Notes: generated by a model not told the origin, from the sequence alone. A DNA stretch of 64,000 nt from Exiguobacterium sp. s146 (GCF_018618415.1 NZ_JACSMA010000002.1:620001-684000); one strand, 5' to 3'. Positions 1 through 8,060 are shown, numbered from the stretch's first letter. Numbers and translations: made by a program.

Positions 1-1
1 C

Positions 2-448
2 GGCATCGCCGATTTGCGCAACTACTTACGGCACTTGGCCGACCATCGCGGCATCGCCATCCTCATCTCGAGTCACTTGTTGAGCGAGATGGAACTGATC
101 ACCGACCGGTTCGCCATCATCGACCAAGGACAAATCAAGTCGATTCAAGGTGACGGCGAAGCGAAGACGGAGAGCGTCATCCTCTGTAAAGTCGACCGCA
201 AACAGATGAACGAAGCGCTCGATGTCGTCGCGCTCGCGTTCGATGACGTGAAAATCATTCAAGAGTCGGCCGAGACGTTCATCGTCCCGCGTCCGGAAAC
301 GGATATCCCACACTTGTTGAAACACCTCGTCGACCGTGACATCGCCGTCTATCAAATCGGCATGAAGCACGAGACGCTCGAGGAACAGTTCTTGAAAGTG
401 ACGAAGAAAGAAGGAGGCACGAACAATGCGTTCATTACTAGCCAATGA
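2..448 (+). CDS. ABC transporter ATP-binding protein, C-terminal part (5' truncated by window edge)
   Basis: The reading frame is open from the first base, so only the last ~149 codons are present and the Walker A, signature and Walker B motifs lie outside the window. The visible start, GIADLRNYL, resembles the segment after Walker B and the D-loop in drug/bacitracin-type ABC ATPases. It is followed by the switch-histidine strand ILISSHLLSEME (His near residue 24 of the visible part) and DRFAIIDQGQI. The remaining ~90 residues form the variable C-terminal domain typical of ABC-2 exporters. The gene overlaps the downstream permease by 23 bp, so the two are probably co-translated as one exporter. 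The substrate cannot be told. Confidence 0.9.
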   Translation, partial: GIADLRNYLRHLADHRGIAILISSHLLSEMELITDRFAIIDQGQIKSIQGDGEAKTESVILCKVDRKQMNEALDVVALAFDDVKIIQESAETFIVPRPETDIPHLLKHLVDRDIAVYQIGMKHETLEEQFLKVTKKEGGTNNAFITSQ

Positions 449-1163
449 ATTTATGAAGTGGCGGCGCACGATCAAACCGTTGATCGCGCTCGGCATGTAT
501 ACCGGGATCATCGTCTTGACGTACTTTATCGTCCGGAGCGGCGACAATCCAGGTACCGCGGAAACATTCGTCAACTATGCGACGATGGCCGCCATGACGT
601 TCCTCGGGATTTTCACGATCGTGTTCACGGCCGAGATGATCGGGAATGAATTGAAATTTGATACGTTGAAGCATTTGCTCATGAGTCCATACTCCCGCGA
701 CCGCATTTTACTCTCAAAACTCGTCGCCGCGCTCTTGATCATGCTCGTCCAGTTCGTGTTCATCCTTGTCGTCACATACGGTTTCGCCTGGACACTCGAC
801 GGCGCGTTGACGTTCGAGCAGTTCCGCAACATCTTACTTAGTGTCTCGAGCGGCGTGTTCGTCATCTTCTTGACGCTCATGTTCTCGGTCGTCTTCAAGT
901 CCGTCGGGGTCGTCATCGGATTCACGGTGCTCGCGAACTTCCTCTCGACGATGATTGGTGGTCTTCTCATCACGTGGAAACCGGACATCGCCAAATGGAT
1001 TGTCTTCCTGCACACCGACCTGTCGATTTACTACCAAAGCCCTGGCTTCATGGAGACGATGGATGTCACGATTTGGTTCTCGGCGTTCTACGTACTGATT
1101 CATATCGTCGCGTTCTACGTCATCACGGCGTTCGTGTTCCGGAGCAAAACTTTTGCGGAATGA
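426..1163 (+). CDS. ABC-2 type transporter permease
   Basis: A 245-residue protein with about six hydrophobic segments (near 18-38, 57-75, 100-125, 140-165, 170-190 and 215-240), as expected for an ABC-2 exporter permease of the BcrB/NatB type. The motif EMIGNELKFDTLKHLLMSP at about 69-88 resembles the conserved cytoplasmic coupling region (E..  .GT.K.LL..P) of this family. An AAGGAGG ribosome site lies about 6 nt before the ATG, inside the end of the ATPase gene. With that ATPase it should form a homodimeric exporter in the cytoplasmic membrane. A role in antibiotic or peptide export is only a family-level guess. Confidence 0.88.
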   Translation: MRSLLANEFMKWRRTIKPLIALGMYTGIIVLTYFIVRSGDNPGTAETFVNYATMAAMTFLGIFTIVFTAEMIGNELKFDTLKHLLMSPYSRDRILLSKLVAALLIMLVQFVFILVVTYGFAWTLDGALTFEQFRNILLSVSSGVFVIFLTLMFSVVFKSVGVVIGFTVLANFLSTMIGGLLITWKPDIAKWIVFLHTDLSIYYQSPGFMETMDVTIWFSAFYVLIHIVAFYVITAFVFRSKTFAE

Positions 1164-1195
1164 CGATTAGCGCCGGCGACGGAGTGGTACCTCAT

Positions 1196-1212
1196 AAAGT
1201 GAGACTCACTTT
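1196..1212. promoter_or_regulatory. Perfect 8-1-8 palindrome upstream of the isochorismatase-family gene
   Basis: AAAGTGAG-A-CTCACTTT is a perfect inverted repeat with a one-base centre. It lies between the permease stop and the ribosome site (TGGAGGG) of the hydrolase gene. There is only a short T run after it, so an operator is at least as likely as a terminator. No regulator gene is adjacent. Confidence 0.4.
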
Positions 1213-1229
1213 TAAATGGAGGGACCACG

Positions 1230-1778
1230 ATGTCAAAGACGGCGTTACTCATCATCGACCTGTTCAATGATTTCGACTTTGTCGGCGGGGAGGACCTACT
1301 TCGAAACACGGTGCCGATTGTCGACCCGATTCTGAAACTGAAGCGTCATTTTAAGGCGAACGACTTGCCTGTCATCTATTGCAACGACAACTTCGGACAA
1401 TGGAAAGACAGCACCGAAGACATCATCCGTCACGTCGAGTCGTCGAAAGGCAGCGCCATTGCCAAACGGATCGCGCCGGAAGAGAAAGAATACTTCATCA
1501 TCAAGCCAAGGCATTCGACGTTTTACGGGACGCAGCTCGACATCTTGTTGCGACAACTTGACGTCACCTCGCTTGTCCTGACCGGCGTCGCCTCGGACAT
1601 CTGTATTTTGTTCTCAGCGAACGACGGGTATATGCGCGAGTATGAGCTCCACGTCCCGCGCGACTGTGTCGCAGCCGAGACAGATAAACGAAATGACAGC
1701 GCCTTAATCGTTATCCATGAGGCGCTCGGCATCCCGATTGACGATGCCGAGACGTACATCGATCAACAAAACGTGTGA
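1230..1778 (+). CDS. Isochorismatase-family cysteine hydrolase
   Basis: A 182-residue single-domain protein of the cysteine hydrolase family (isochorismatase, nicotinamidase, YecD-like). The catalytic triad is visible: Asp10 in LLIIDLFNDF, Lys92 in IIKPRHSTFYG and Cys125 in GVASDICILF. The non-proline cis-peptide context (GVASD before the Cys) is also present. The ATG has a TGGAGGGACCACG ribosome site. No metal-binding nicotinamidase signature or siderophore genes are nearby, so the substrate is unknown; a small amidase is as likely as a true isochorismatase. It is followed directly by a strong terminator and seems monocistronic. Confidence 0.9.
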   Translation: MSKTALLIIDLFNDFDFVGGEDLLRNTVPIVDPILKLKRHFKANDLPVIYCNDNFGQWKDSTEDIIRHVESSKGSAIAKRIAPEEKEYFIIKPRHSTFYGTQLDILLRQLDVTSLVLTGVASDICILFSANDGYMREYELHVPRDCVAAETDKRNDSALIVIHEALGIPIDDAETYIDQQNV

Positions 1779-1780
1779 TA

Positions 1781-1831
1781 AAAGCCTCTGATTGTTGGAC
1801 ACAGAATCCCAACATTTCAGAGGCTTTTTCG
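1781..1831 (+). terminator. Rho-independent terminator of the isochorismatase-family gene
   Basis: AAAGCCTCTGA (1781-1791) pairs with TCAGAGGCTTT (1817-1827), with further inner pairing of TTGTTGG with CCAACA, followed by TTTTT. Confidence 0.9.
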
Positions 1832-1884
1832 TTTCGTTTTCAGTTATGCTTAATCTATGAAGAAACAATGAAGGAAGTGACAAC

Positions 1885-2079
1885 ATGTATCTCATCATCG
1901 GATTATCATTGCTCGTTTGCTTGCTCGCCCTCATCTTTACGATCATGGTCGGGCTTGGTAAAGACAAATCGGATTACAGCCAGAAGAAAAGTTGGTCGAT
2001 GGTGTCGTGGACATATATCGTCCTGTTCCCGGTCTCATTTCTAGCGCTCGGCCTGTTATACTATTTCATTACCCGATGA
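1885..2079 (+). CDS. Small two-helix membrane protein, unknown function
   Basis: A 64-residue protein with a GAAGGAAGTGACAAC ribosome site. It has two hydrophobic segments (about 2-24 and 42-61) separated by a short polar stretch rich in Lys and Ser (GLGKDKSDYSQKKSWS). I do not recognise the family; small BshB3-like or other Bacillus membrane proteins of this size are common. Its last codons lie inside the terminator stem that follows, which leaves no untranslated trailer. The ribosome site, the compact topology and the dedicated terminator make it a real gene. Confidence 0.75.
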   Translation: MYLIIGLSLLVCLLALIFTIMVGLGKDKSDYSQKKSWSMVSWTYIVLFPVSFLALGLLYYFITR

Positions 2080-2106
2080 CCTCGTTCATCGGGATTTTTT
2101 TATTTG
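2072..2106 (+). terminator. Terminator that overlaps the stop codon of the small membrane protein gene
   Basis: CCCGATGA (2072-2079) pairs with TCATCGGG (2086-2093), followed by ATTTTTTTAT. The TGA stop (2077-2079) is part of the left stem. Confidence 0.85.
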
Positions 2107-2714
2107 ACCGCGACGGTGATGCCAATCGGATAATGACGCGTTCCCCGCCTCGGTTCGACGAGCACGCCACGCTGGTAATAGAACTCGGTCGATGTGAATG
2201 GTGTGAACAACGACGCGAACTCGGCCTCGGTGAACTGATGGGCATGGAACGGCTCATTCGTCGGTTGCCCAATCCCTTGACCGAACGGTGTCGATAAGAC
2301 CAAGACACCGCCTGGCTTGAGTAAATCCCATACATTCGCCATGAACGCTTCATAGTCGGTCACATGTTCAATCGTCTCGAAGCTGACGATGCAATCGAAC
2401 GTCCCAAGTTTGTCCGGTAACGTCCGGTCGACGACATCGCCGACGATATAATTGACGTTCGGATGGTGATAACGCCCCTTCGCATAGCGCGTCGCCTCTT
2501 CTGATAAGTCGACGGCGATGACCTCAGTCACCGTTCCCTTCAAGTTCTTGGCAATCAATTGACTGCCATACCCGCTCCCGCTCGCCAAATCGAGGACGCG
2601 CCCGTTCATATACAACAAGGCGAAATGATAACGTGCGATATGTTCGAGCAACAAGCCGTTCAGCGGGTCCATGCGATCTGGGATGACCCGTTCCCCCGTA
2701 TAGTCTAATGTCAT
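2100..2714 (-). CDS. Class I SAM-dependent methyltransferase
   Basis: A 204-residue Rossmann-fold methyltransferase. Motif I is VLDLASGSGYGSQL (about 41-54), the acidic residue of motif II is in EVIAVDLSEEA (about 66-76), and motif IV is FDCIVSFETIEHV (about 105-117). The protein has essentially no extra domain. A likely start with AAAAGGAGAATCCT before the ATG fits well. The substrate cannot be assigned; the fold resembles small-molecule or quinone-type methyltransferases (Methyltransf_11/25). It is convergent with the small membrane protein gene and its 3' end runs into that gene's terminator. Confidence 0.88.
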   Translation of the reverse strand: MTLDYTGERVIPDRMDPLNGLLLEHIARYHFALLYMNGRVLDLASGSGYGSQLIAKNLKGTVTEVIAVDLSEEATRYAKGRYHHPNVNYIVGDVVDRTLPDKLGTFDCIVSFETIEHVTDYEAFMANVWDLLKPGGVLVLSTPFGQGIGQPTNEPFHAHQFTEAEFASLFTPFTSTEFYYQRGVLVEPRRGTRHYPIGITVAVK

Positions 2715-2774
2715 AGGATTCTCCTTTTATGTGTACACTTCTTTCATCTTAGTCTTCCTCGGGCACGACGACCA

Positions 2775-2812
2775 CAAAAAAAGAGAAAAGATTGTCTCCA
2801 ATCTTTTCTCTT
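2775..2812 (-). terminator. Terminator of ltaS
   Basis: AAGAGAAAAGATTG (2781-2794) pairs perfectly with CAATCTTTTCTCTT (2799-2812). On the minus strand it is followed by a run of seven T. Confidence 0.9.
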
Positions 2813-2817
2813 CTCTG

Positions 2818-4725
2818 TTATTGGTCTTGTTTGAAGCGGAGTAAATCCGAATAGATGAGCTGATCGTTCATCTCGAGGATTTTGTTCGCTTCTTCTTCAA
2901 GTGGGCCACAGGCCTCACCATCTTCAGCGACCTCACCTGTCTTGGCATCGTAACACGTCGACTGCGTGAACAGATGGTCCTGCGTCACGACCGTCCCATC
3001 TCGGAAGATGGCGCGGTCATAATGCTCTTTAGAGAACAAGTCGTTCCCGAAGCCGACCTGCTCCGACGTGTCGATTCCGAGCAAGTGCTGAATCGTCGGG
3101 TTCATGTCGACATGACTTCCGATCGTCTCATGCACTTCACCCTTCTCTTGTCCCGGCAAATGAATCGCGAACGGGACCGCTTGGAGCTTGGCGACGTCGA
3201 ACGGTGTCAACTCGTCTTTCCCGAGCAAGTCAGCCATGGCGGCGTTGTGGTTCGTCGAGATGCCGTAATGGTCACCGTAGACGACGAAAATCGTGTCATC
3301 CCACATGCCATTCGCCTTCAACTCGTCGATGAACAAGCCGAGGGCATAGTCCTGATAGGCGAGCGCTTGCGGGAAGTTGTTGAGTGTCGTCGAGTTCGTC
3401 TCGAATTTCGGGACGAGTTCGTGCTTCTCACTCGGCATCGTGTATGGGAAGTGGTTCGTCAACGTGATGAATTTCGCGTAGAACGGTTCCGGTAGCTCTT
3501 CAAGCATCGGTACTGATTGGCGGAAGAACTCATCATCGAGGAGACCCCACTCCGTCATGTCCTCAGGATTTCCGAGGTCATAGCTGGCTTCGTCAAAGAA
3601 CTTATCGACGCCGATGTTTTGATACATCTGATCGCGGTTCCAGAACGATTTGTTGTTGGCGTGGAACACGGCCGAGTAATAATTATCTTCTTTAATTACT
3701 TCTGGGAGTGCATTGTACTCGTTGTCGGCGTTCGTGAAGTAGACGCCGCCACGCGAGAGACCGTACAGCGAGTTATCAAGTGCGAACTCAGCATCTGACG
3801 TCTTCCCTTGACCGGTCGTATGGTAATAGTTCGGCCAGTAATGCGACTCTTCAATCAGTTTGTTCAAGTTCGGCGTGATGTACTCGCCGTTCGATGCTTT
3901 CATGTTGTGCGTGAAGTTCTGGGCCGACTCGAACGAGACGACGACAACATTCTTGCCTTTATACTTCCCGAACATCTCTGGGTCCGGCGCTGCATAGTTC
4001 TGGCGCGTGAAGTTTTCGACTTCATCTAGTTCTGAACCGTCCGCGAGCGCCTTCTGAGCCGATGTCTTCGTTTGAAGCATGGCATCATAGACGTGGAAGT
4101 TGAACGTTCCTAAGTTTTTCACTAACAGTTCCCGGTCGAACGAACGCGTCAACAGTTCTGGACGCTCTGTCTCAGCGAGAACGAGGTTGAATCCGAACAT
4201 CGCCGCGGCTGCCGTGAACGTGATCAACACGCGGTGTTGTGACGCCTGGCTCGTCTCTTTCATCTTCCATAGAAGGAACGGAAGCACGACGAGGTCCCCT
4301 AACAACAGCAAGTCTTTCCATTCGAGAAGCGACAGGAATGACGACGAGAGCGTCTCCATGTTCGACGATTGGAATAAGACCGGTACAGTCAGGAAGTCTG
4401 TAAACTCACGGTAATACGTCGTATCCGCGAACAAGATGAGCGAGGAGACGAGGTACAGGCTGTATAATGCCCACTTCCGCTTATTCCCACCAAAGAAGAA
4501 GCTGAAGGCAAACAGGAACAACGTAAAGCTGAGCGGGTTGATGATGAGGATGAATGCCTGGACCGCGTTCTCGGCCGGCATGTTGAAGAAGAACTGATAC
4601 GCGATCAGTGACTTCGCCCACAACAAGATGGTGAACATCCAGAACAGACGGTGCGTCTTGAACGAGTCGAGCGCCGCCTGGCGGAATCGGTCCATCCTCC
4701 CTTTCGGTTGATTCGTGTGATTCAT
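2818..4725 (-). CDS. ltaS: Lipoteichoic acid synthase family protein (LtaS-like sulfatase-fold phosphoglycerol transferase)
   Basis: A 635-residue protein with five N-terminal membrane segments (about 25-45, 55-76, 84-105, 130-155 and 165-185) and an extracellular sulfatase-fold domain from about 250. The metal-binding Glu is in VVVVSFESAQNF (about 266) and the catalytic Thr in GQGKTSDAEF (about 309). The DHYG metal site follows in FVVYGDHYGIS. The family polymerises glycerol phosphate from phosphatidylglycerol into lipoteichoic acid on the outer face of the membrane. The start was chosen at 4725 because AAGGAGTG lies 8 nt upstream; a start at 4746 would precede this ribosome site. Synthase and primase paralogues cannot be separated here. 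Confidence 0.93.
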   Translation of the reverse strand: MNHTNQPKGRMDRFRQAALDSFKTHRLFWMFTILLWAKSLIAYQFFFNMPAENAVQAFILIINPLSFTLFLFAFSFFFGGNKRKWALYSLYLVSSLILFADTTYYREFTDFLTVPVLFQSSNMETLSSSFLSLLEWKDLLLLGDLVVLPFLLWKMKETSQASQHRVLITFTAAAAMFGFNLVLAETERPELLTRSFDRELLVKNLGTFNFHVYDAMLQTKTSAQKALADGSELDEVENFTRQNYAAPDPEMFGKYKGKNVVVVSFESAQNFTHNMKASNGEYITPNLNKLIEESHYWPNYYHTTGQGKTSDAEFALDNSLYGLSRGGVYFTNADNEYNALPEVIKEDNYYSAVFHANNKSFWNRDQMYQNIGVDKFFDEASYDLGNPEDMTEWGLLDDEFFRQSVPMLEELPEPFYAKFITLTNHFPYTMPSEKHELVPKFETNSTTLNNFPQALAYQDYALGLFIDELKANGMWDDTIFVVYGDHYGISTNHNAAMADLLGKDELTPFDVAKLQAVPFAIHLPGQEKGEVHETIGSHVDMNPTIQHLLGIDTSEQVGFGNDLFSKEHYDRAIFRDGTVVTQDHLFTQSTCYDAKTGEVAEDGEACGPLEEEANKILEMNDQLIYSDLLRFKQDQ

Positions 4726-4792
4726 GAAAACACTCCTTATATGCAATTCAATTCTAGTTAATGGTTCATTCTCTTTTAGACGTATACCCCAT

Positions 4793-4821
4793 ATTTTAAC
4801 GTTCCCTTGAACTCAATTCAA
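4793..4821 (-). promoter_or_regulatory. Predicted SigA promoter of ltaS
   Basis: On the minus strand, TTGAAT (4816-4821) and TAAAAT (4793-4798) are separated by 17 nt, about 70 nt upstream of the chosen start. Confidence 0.65.
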
Positions 4822-4883
4822 CCAATTGATGTTTACAACTATACACAAACTTAACAATCTCATAGCAAATTTTACGCAAAAAC

Positions 4884-4912
4884 GGCTACCTAGTCGCCTC
4901 GGTAGCCAGTTA
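4884..4912 (-). terminator. Weak terminator after the TauE-family gene
   Basis: GGCTACC (4884-4890) pairs with GGTAGCC (4901-4907). On the minus strand the stem is followed by GTTTTTGCG. Confidence 0.6.
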
Positions 4913-4924
4913 TGGGTGATTCGC

Positions 4925-5704
4925 TCATTCGATGATATCCATCCAAATTTTTACTGTACTCGCCAAGATGAGCAGTGCCAAAATGAGTTGCAGTGACTTC
5001 GTCTTCATATTCTTACCGACGTTCGCGCCGATTGGAGCCGCAATCAAACTGGCGATAATCATGATGACAGCAGGTTCCCAGACGATTTGATCGGTAATGA
5101 TTTTACCGGCCGTCGAGCCGATGGACGAGATGAACGTGATGGCAAGCGAACTCGCGATTGCCATCTTCGTCGGGATGCGGAGCACGACGAGCATGATCGG
5201 CATCAAGATGAACGCCCCTGCCGCCCCGACAATCCCTGCGGCCACCCCGACGATGAACGCCGAACCTGCCGCAATCACTTTATTGAATGTGACTTGATCA
5301 AGCGGGACGTCCTCGACGTTCTTTTTCGGTAAGAACATCATAATCGTCGCAATCGTCGCGAGCACGGCGTAGACGACGTTAATCAAGTTCTCAGACAAGA
5401 GCGTCGAGCCATAGCCGCCGATGAAACTTCCGATTAAGACGGCGACACCCATATATAGGATGAGCTGCTTATTCAAATAGCCACCTTTCCGGTACGCATA
5501 AATCCCGCCGATGGTCGCAAAGAAAACTTGAATCGCACTGATTCCTGACACTTCGTGGGCACTGAACGCCGCAAATCCGAGAAGCGGCGGAATGTACAAC
5601 AACATCGGATATTTAATGATCGATCCGCCAATCCCGACCATCCCTGAAATGAACGACCCGATGAAGCTAATCAAAAAGATGGTGATGATAAATCCAAATT
5701 CCAT
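4925..5704 (-). CDS. TauE/SafE-family membrane transporter (putative sulfite exporter)
   Basis: A 259-residue protein with about eight hydrophobic segments and the family's glycine-rich repeats, FISGMVGIGGSIIKYPML near 17-34 and the partner GVAAGIVGAAGAFILMP near 156-172. The family exports small sulfur oxyanions. It sits 41 bp downstream of a membrane-anchored rhodanese on the same strand, and divergently from a rhodanese and a CstB-like persulfide dioxygenase. That matches the tauE gene of the staphylococcal cst operon. Export of sulfite formed by persulfide oxidation is therefore a reasonable inference. A GGAGGAGTTAGT ribosome site precedes the ATG. Confidence 0.9.
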   Translation of the reverse strand: MEFGFIITIFLISFIGSFISGMVGIGGSIIKYPMLLYIPPLLGFAAFSAHEVSGISAIQVFFATIGGIYAYRKGGYLNKQLILYMGVAVLIGSFIGGYGSTLLSENLINVVYAVLATIATIMMFLPKKNVEDVPLDQVTFNKVIAAGSAFIVGVAAGIVGAAGAFILMPIMLVVLRIPTKMAIASSLAITFISSIGSTAGKIITDQIVWEPAVIMIIASLIAAPIGANVGKNMKTKSLQLILALLILASTVKIWMDIIE

Positions 5705-5745
5705 ACTAACTCCTCCAATTCCCTACCCTAATTAATAAGTAAGTT

Positions 5746-6117
5746 TTATTTTTGTTCCCAGGCAATCATGCCGCCTGAGACGTCATAGATTTCAGTGTAG
5801 CCACGTTCTTGCAACAGCTGGGCCGCTTGGGCACTCCGGTTCCCGCTCCGACAGATGACATAAATCGGATCGTCTTTCAGATAAGGCAATTCGATTTCAT
5901 CTAATGAAGAAAGTGGTGCGTTCACCGCTCCTTCGATATGCCCCCCATCGTATTCATCCAATTCTCGGACGTCTAATAAGGTTATTTCTTCGTTTTCCAA
6001 TCTGTTTTGTAGTGTTTCGACGTCGATTTTTGTAATTCCACTCTCATTTGACGTGAAAATGACGATTCCGACCGTCGACAGCACTAAAATCGATACAATT
6101 ATCATGATTTTCTTCAA
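5746..6117 (-). CDS. Membrane-anchored rhodanese-domain sulfurtransferase
   Basis: A 123-residue protein with an N-terminal signal-anchor (about 3-22) followed by one rhodanese domain. The active-site loop is ICRSGNRS with Cys89, and the CH2A-type motif LLDVRELDEYDGGHI lies near 48-62. The domain probably faces outside, where it could move sulfane sulfur between thiol carriers. It starts a short operon with the TauE-family transporter, from a promoter that overlaps a CsoR/CstR-like operator. The position and anchor differ from the cytoplasmic rhodanese encoded divergently, which suggests one enzyme on each side of the membrane. Confidence 0.88.
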   Translation of the reverse strand: MKKIMIIVSILVLSTVGIVIFTSNESGITKIDVETLQNRLENEEITLLDVRELDEYDGGHIEGAVNAPLSSLDEIELPYLKDDPIYVICRSGNRSAQAAQLLQERGYTEIYDVSGGMIAWEQK

Positions 6118-6140
6118 TTTTCGACCTCCGATTCTTTTTC

Positions 6141-6170
6141 TTGCACTCAGTATACCTCAGGGGGTATATT
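6141..6170. promoter_or_regulatory. Divergent promoters overlapping a CsoR/CstR-like operator
   Basis: The near-palindrome TATACCTCAGGGGGTATA (6151-6168) resembles CsoR-family operators (ATACCC...GGGTAT). On the plus strand TTGCAC (6141-6146) and TATATT (6165-6170) are 18 nt apart. On the minus strand TATACT (6149-6154) lies 18 nt from a TTGTTT box (6173-6178). Both promoters are thus covered by one operator. A repressor gene is not in the window. Confidence 0.65.
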
Positions 6171-6230
6171 GAAAACAACGAAAGAAACTCACTTTAAAAA
6201 TTCTTAAACGACAAAGGAGATTTATCACTC

Positions 6231-6527
6231 ATGAAAACCATTTCGACGACTGAACTAGAAACGTTGCTTCAAGCTGACGAGTCACTCAACTTGATTGATG
6301 TGCGCGAGACAGACGAGTATGCAGGCGGCCACATCAAGCAAGCGAAAAACGTCCCGCTCTCTGAATTCGGTGCGAAAGTCGATGAGCTCGATCGTTCGAA
6401 ACCGATTCACGTCATCTGTGCGGCAGGCGGACGGAGTATGAACGCTTCGGCGTACCTTGACTCACTCGGCTTCGATGTCATCAACGTCGATGGCGGCATG
6501 ATGAGCTGGACAGGCGAAACGGTCTAA
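6231..6527 (+). CDS. Single-domain rhodanese (sulfurtransferase)
   Basis: A 98-residue cytoplasmic rhodanese domain with LIDVRETDEYAGGHI (about 21-35) and the catalytic loop VICAAGGRS with Cys63. There is no signal or membrane segment. The ribosome site AAAGGAGATTTATCACTC precedes the ATG. It is the first gene of the unit leading to the CstB-like enzyme 69 bp downstream. It probably accepts sulfane sulfur from low-molecular-weight persulfides and passes it on. CstA in staphylococci is a larger multidomain protein, so this is at best a functional counterpart. Confidence 0.9.
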   Translation: MKTISTTELETLLQADESLNLIDVRETDEYAGGHIKQAKNVPLSEFGAKVDELDRSKPIHVICAAGGRSMNASAYLDSLGFDVINVDGGMMSWTGETV

Positions 6528-6596
6528 CAATCTTCTATATATACAGTTAAAAAACCAAAATCGTTCACAGTCAACTATTCTTAGGGGGTATTTCAC

Positions 6597-7997
6597 ATGT
6601 TATTACGTTATTTCTATGATCAAAAATTAGCACAAGCATCTTATATGGTCGGTTGCCAAATGACCGGCGAAGCCGTCGTCATCGACCCGGCCCGTAACAT
6701 CACACCGTATCTTCAAGAAGCTGAAAAAGAAGGCATGAAAATTGTCGCAACAGCTGAGACTCACATCCACGCCGACTTCGTATCTGGTTCACTCGAACTA
6801 GCGAATCGCACCGGTTCAACAGCTTACCTATCAGACGAAGGCGACGCGTCATGGAAATATGCGTTCGCGAAAGACATCGACTCGAAACTCGTCAAAGACG
6901 GTGACACGTTCAAAGTCGGTAACGTCACACTTGAAGTCATGCATACACCAGGTCACACGCCAGAACATATCTCGTTCTTGCTCTATGACCGCAACCAAAC
7001 ACAACCGATGGGGATCTTCACAGGCGACTTCGTCTTCGTCGGTGACATCGGTCGTCCTGACCTGCTTGAAGAAGCAGCCGGCGTAAAAGGCACGACAGCC
7101 ATCGGCGCCGAGCAAATGTTTGACTCGCTCAAGAAGTTCAAAGACCTTCCTGACTTCGTTCAAGTCTGGCCGGGCCATGGTGCCGGCAGTGCCTGTGGGA
7201 AAGCGCTCGGCGCCATCCCGACTTCGACGGTCGGTTACGAGAAAGCGACGAACTGGGCGCTCCAAATGACAGACAAAGACGCCTTCATCAAAGAATTGAC
7301 GACGGACCAACCAGAACCGCCGAACTACTTCGCAATGATGAAGAAAGTAAACAAAGAAGGCGTTCAAGTGACGAACATGATTGCTCGTCCAGAAGTCGTC
7401 GGCACGGACCGTCTCGACACGCTCGTCGACGAGACACAAGTCGTCGATACACGTAAAGGTGAAGAGTTTGCCAAAGGACACGTTCCGGGCACAATCAACA
7501 TCCCTTACAACACGAAGTTCGTCTCATGGGCCGGCTGGCTCGTCAACTTCGACAAAGACATCACGCTCATCGCGAGCGCGGAAGACGTCGAGCAAGTACA
7601 GACGGACCTTCAATCGATCGGTCTCGATCGTCTCCGCTTCGTCATCCCTGTCGAAGAGCTCGGTCAAGAGCTGTTGACGGAAACATACACGGACGTGACA
7701 GCCGAGCAAGCAATCGAGTCGGCTGAAAAAGGTGACGTCTTCGTCCTCGACGTCCGCAATGCGACGGAATGGAACGCGAGCCACTATGAAAAAGCCGAGC
7801 GTATCCTCCTCGGTAAGTTGGCACGTGACCATGCAGGTCTCCCGACCGACCAAACGATTGCCGTTCACTGTGCATCAGGCGTCCGTTCACGGATGGCCGC
7901 GAGCGTGCTTCAATCACTCGGCTACAAGGATATCCAAAACATCCTCGGTGGCTACGGTGCGATGAAAACTGTCCTCAATGCAGAACAAATCGGCTAA
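6597..7997 (+). CDS. cstB: CstB-like persulfide dioxygenase-rhodanese fusion
   Basis: A 466-residue protein with three domains. Residues 1-250 are a metallo-beta-lactamase persulfide dioxygenase with metal ligands in ETHIHADF (His56, His58, Asp60), HTPGHTPEH, FTGDFVFVGD and VWPGHGAG. Residues ~265-355 form a rhodanese-like fold that lacks the catalytic Cys (LIASAEDV at the loop). Residues ~365-466 form a rhodanese with AVHCASGVRS and Cys425. This is the known architecture of CstB, which oxidises persulfides and yields thiosulfate. It is the last gene of the plus-strand unit. A TTAGGGGGTAT sequence just before the ATG serves as ribosome site and also resembles half of the operator at 6151. Confidence 0.92.
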   Translation: MLLRYFYDQKLAQASYMVGCQMTGEAVVIDPARNITPYLQEAEKEGMKIVATAETHIHADFVSGSLELANRTGSTAYLSDEGDASWKYAFAKDIDSKLVKDGDTFKVGNVTLEVMHTPGHTPEHISFLLYDRNQTQPMGIFTGDFVFVGDIGRPDLLEEAAGVKGTTAIGAEQMFDSLKKFKDLPDFVQVWPGHGAGSACGKALGAIPTSTVGYEKATNWALQMTDKDAFIKELTTDQPEPPNYFAMMKKVNKEGVQVTNMIARPEVVGTDRLDTLVDETQVVDTRKGEEFAKGHVPGTINIPYNTKFVSWAGWLVNFDKDITLIASAEDVEQVQTDLQSIGLDRLRFVIPVEELGQELLTETYTDVTAEQAIESAEKGDVFVLDVRNATEWNASHYEKAERILLGKLARDHAGLPTDQTIAVHCASGVRSRMAASVLQSLGYKDIQNILGGYGAMKTVLNAEQIG

Positions 7998-8017
7998 TGC
8001 TATACTACAAACAAAGA

Positions 8018-8045
8018 AAGCGCCCACTCGTCTGGGCGCTTTTTC
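8018..8045 (+). terminator. Terminator after the CstB-like gene
   Basis: AGCGCCCA (8019-8026) pairs with TGGGCGCT (8033-8040), followed by TTTTT. Confidence 0.92.
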
Positions 8046-8060
8046 TCTAGGAGGGATTGT

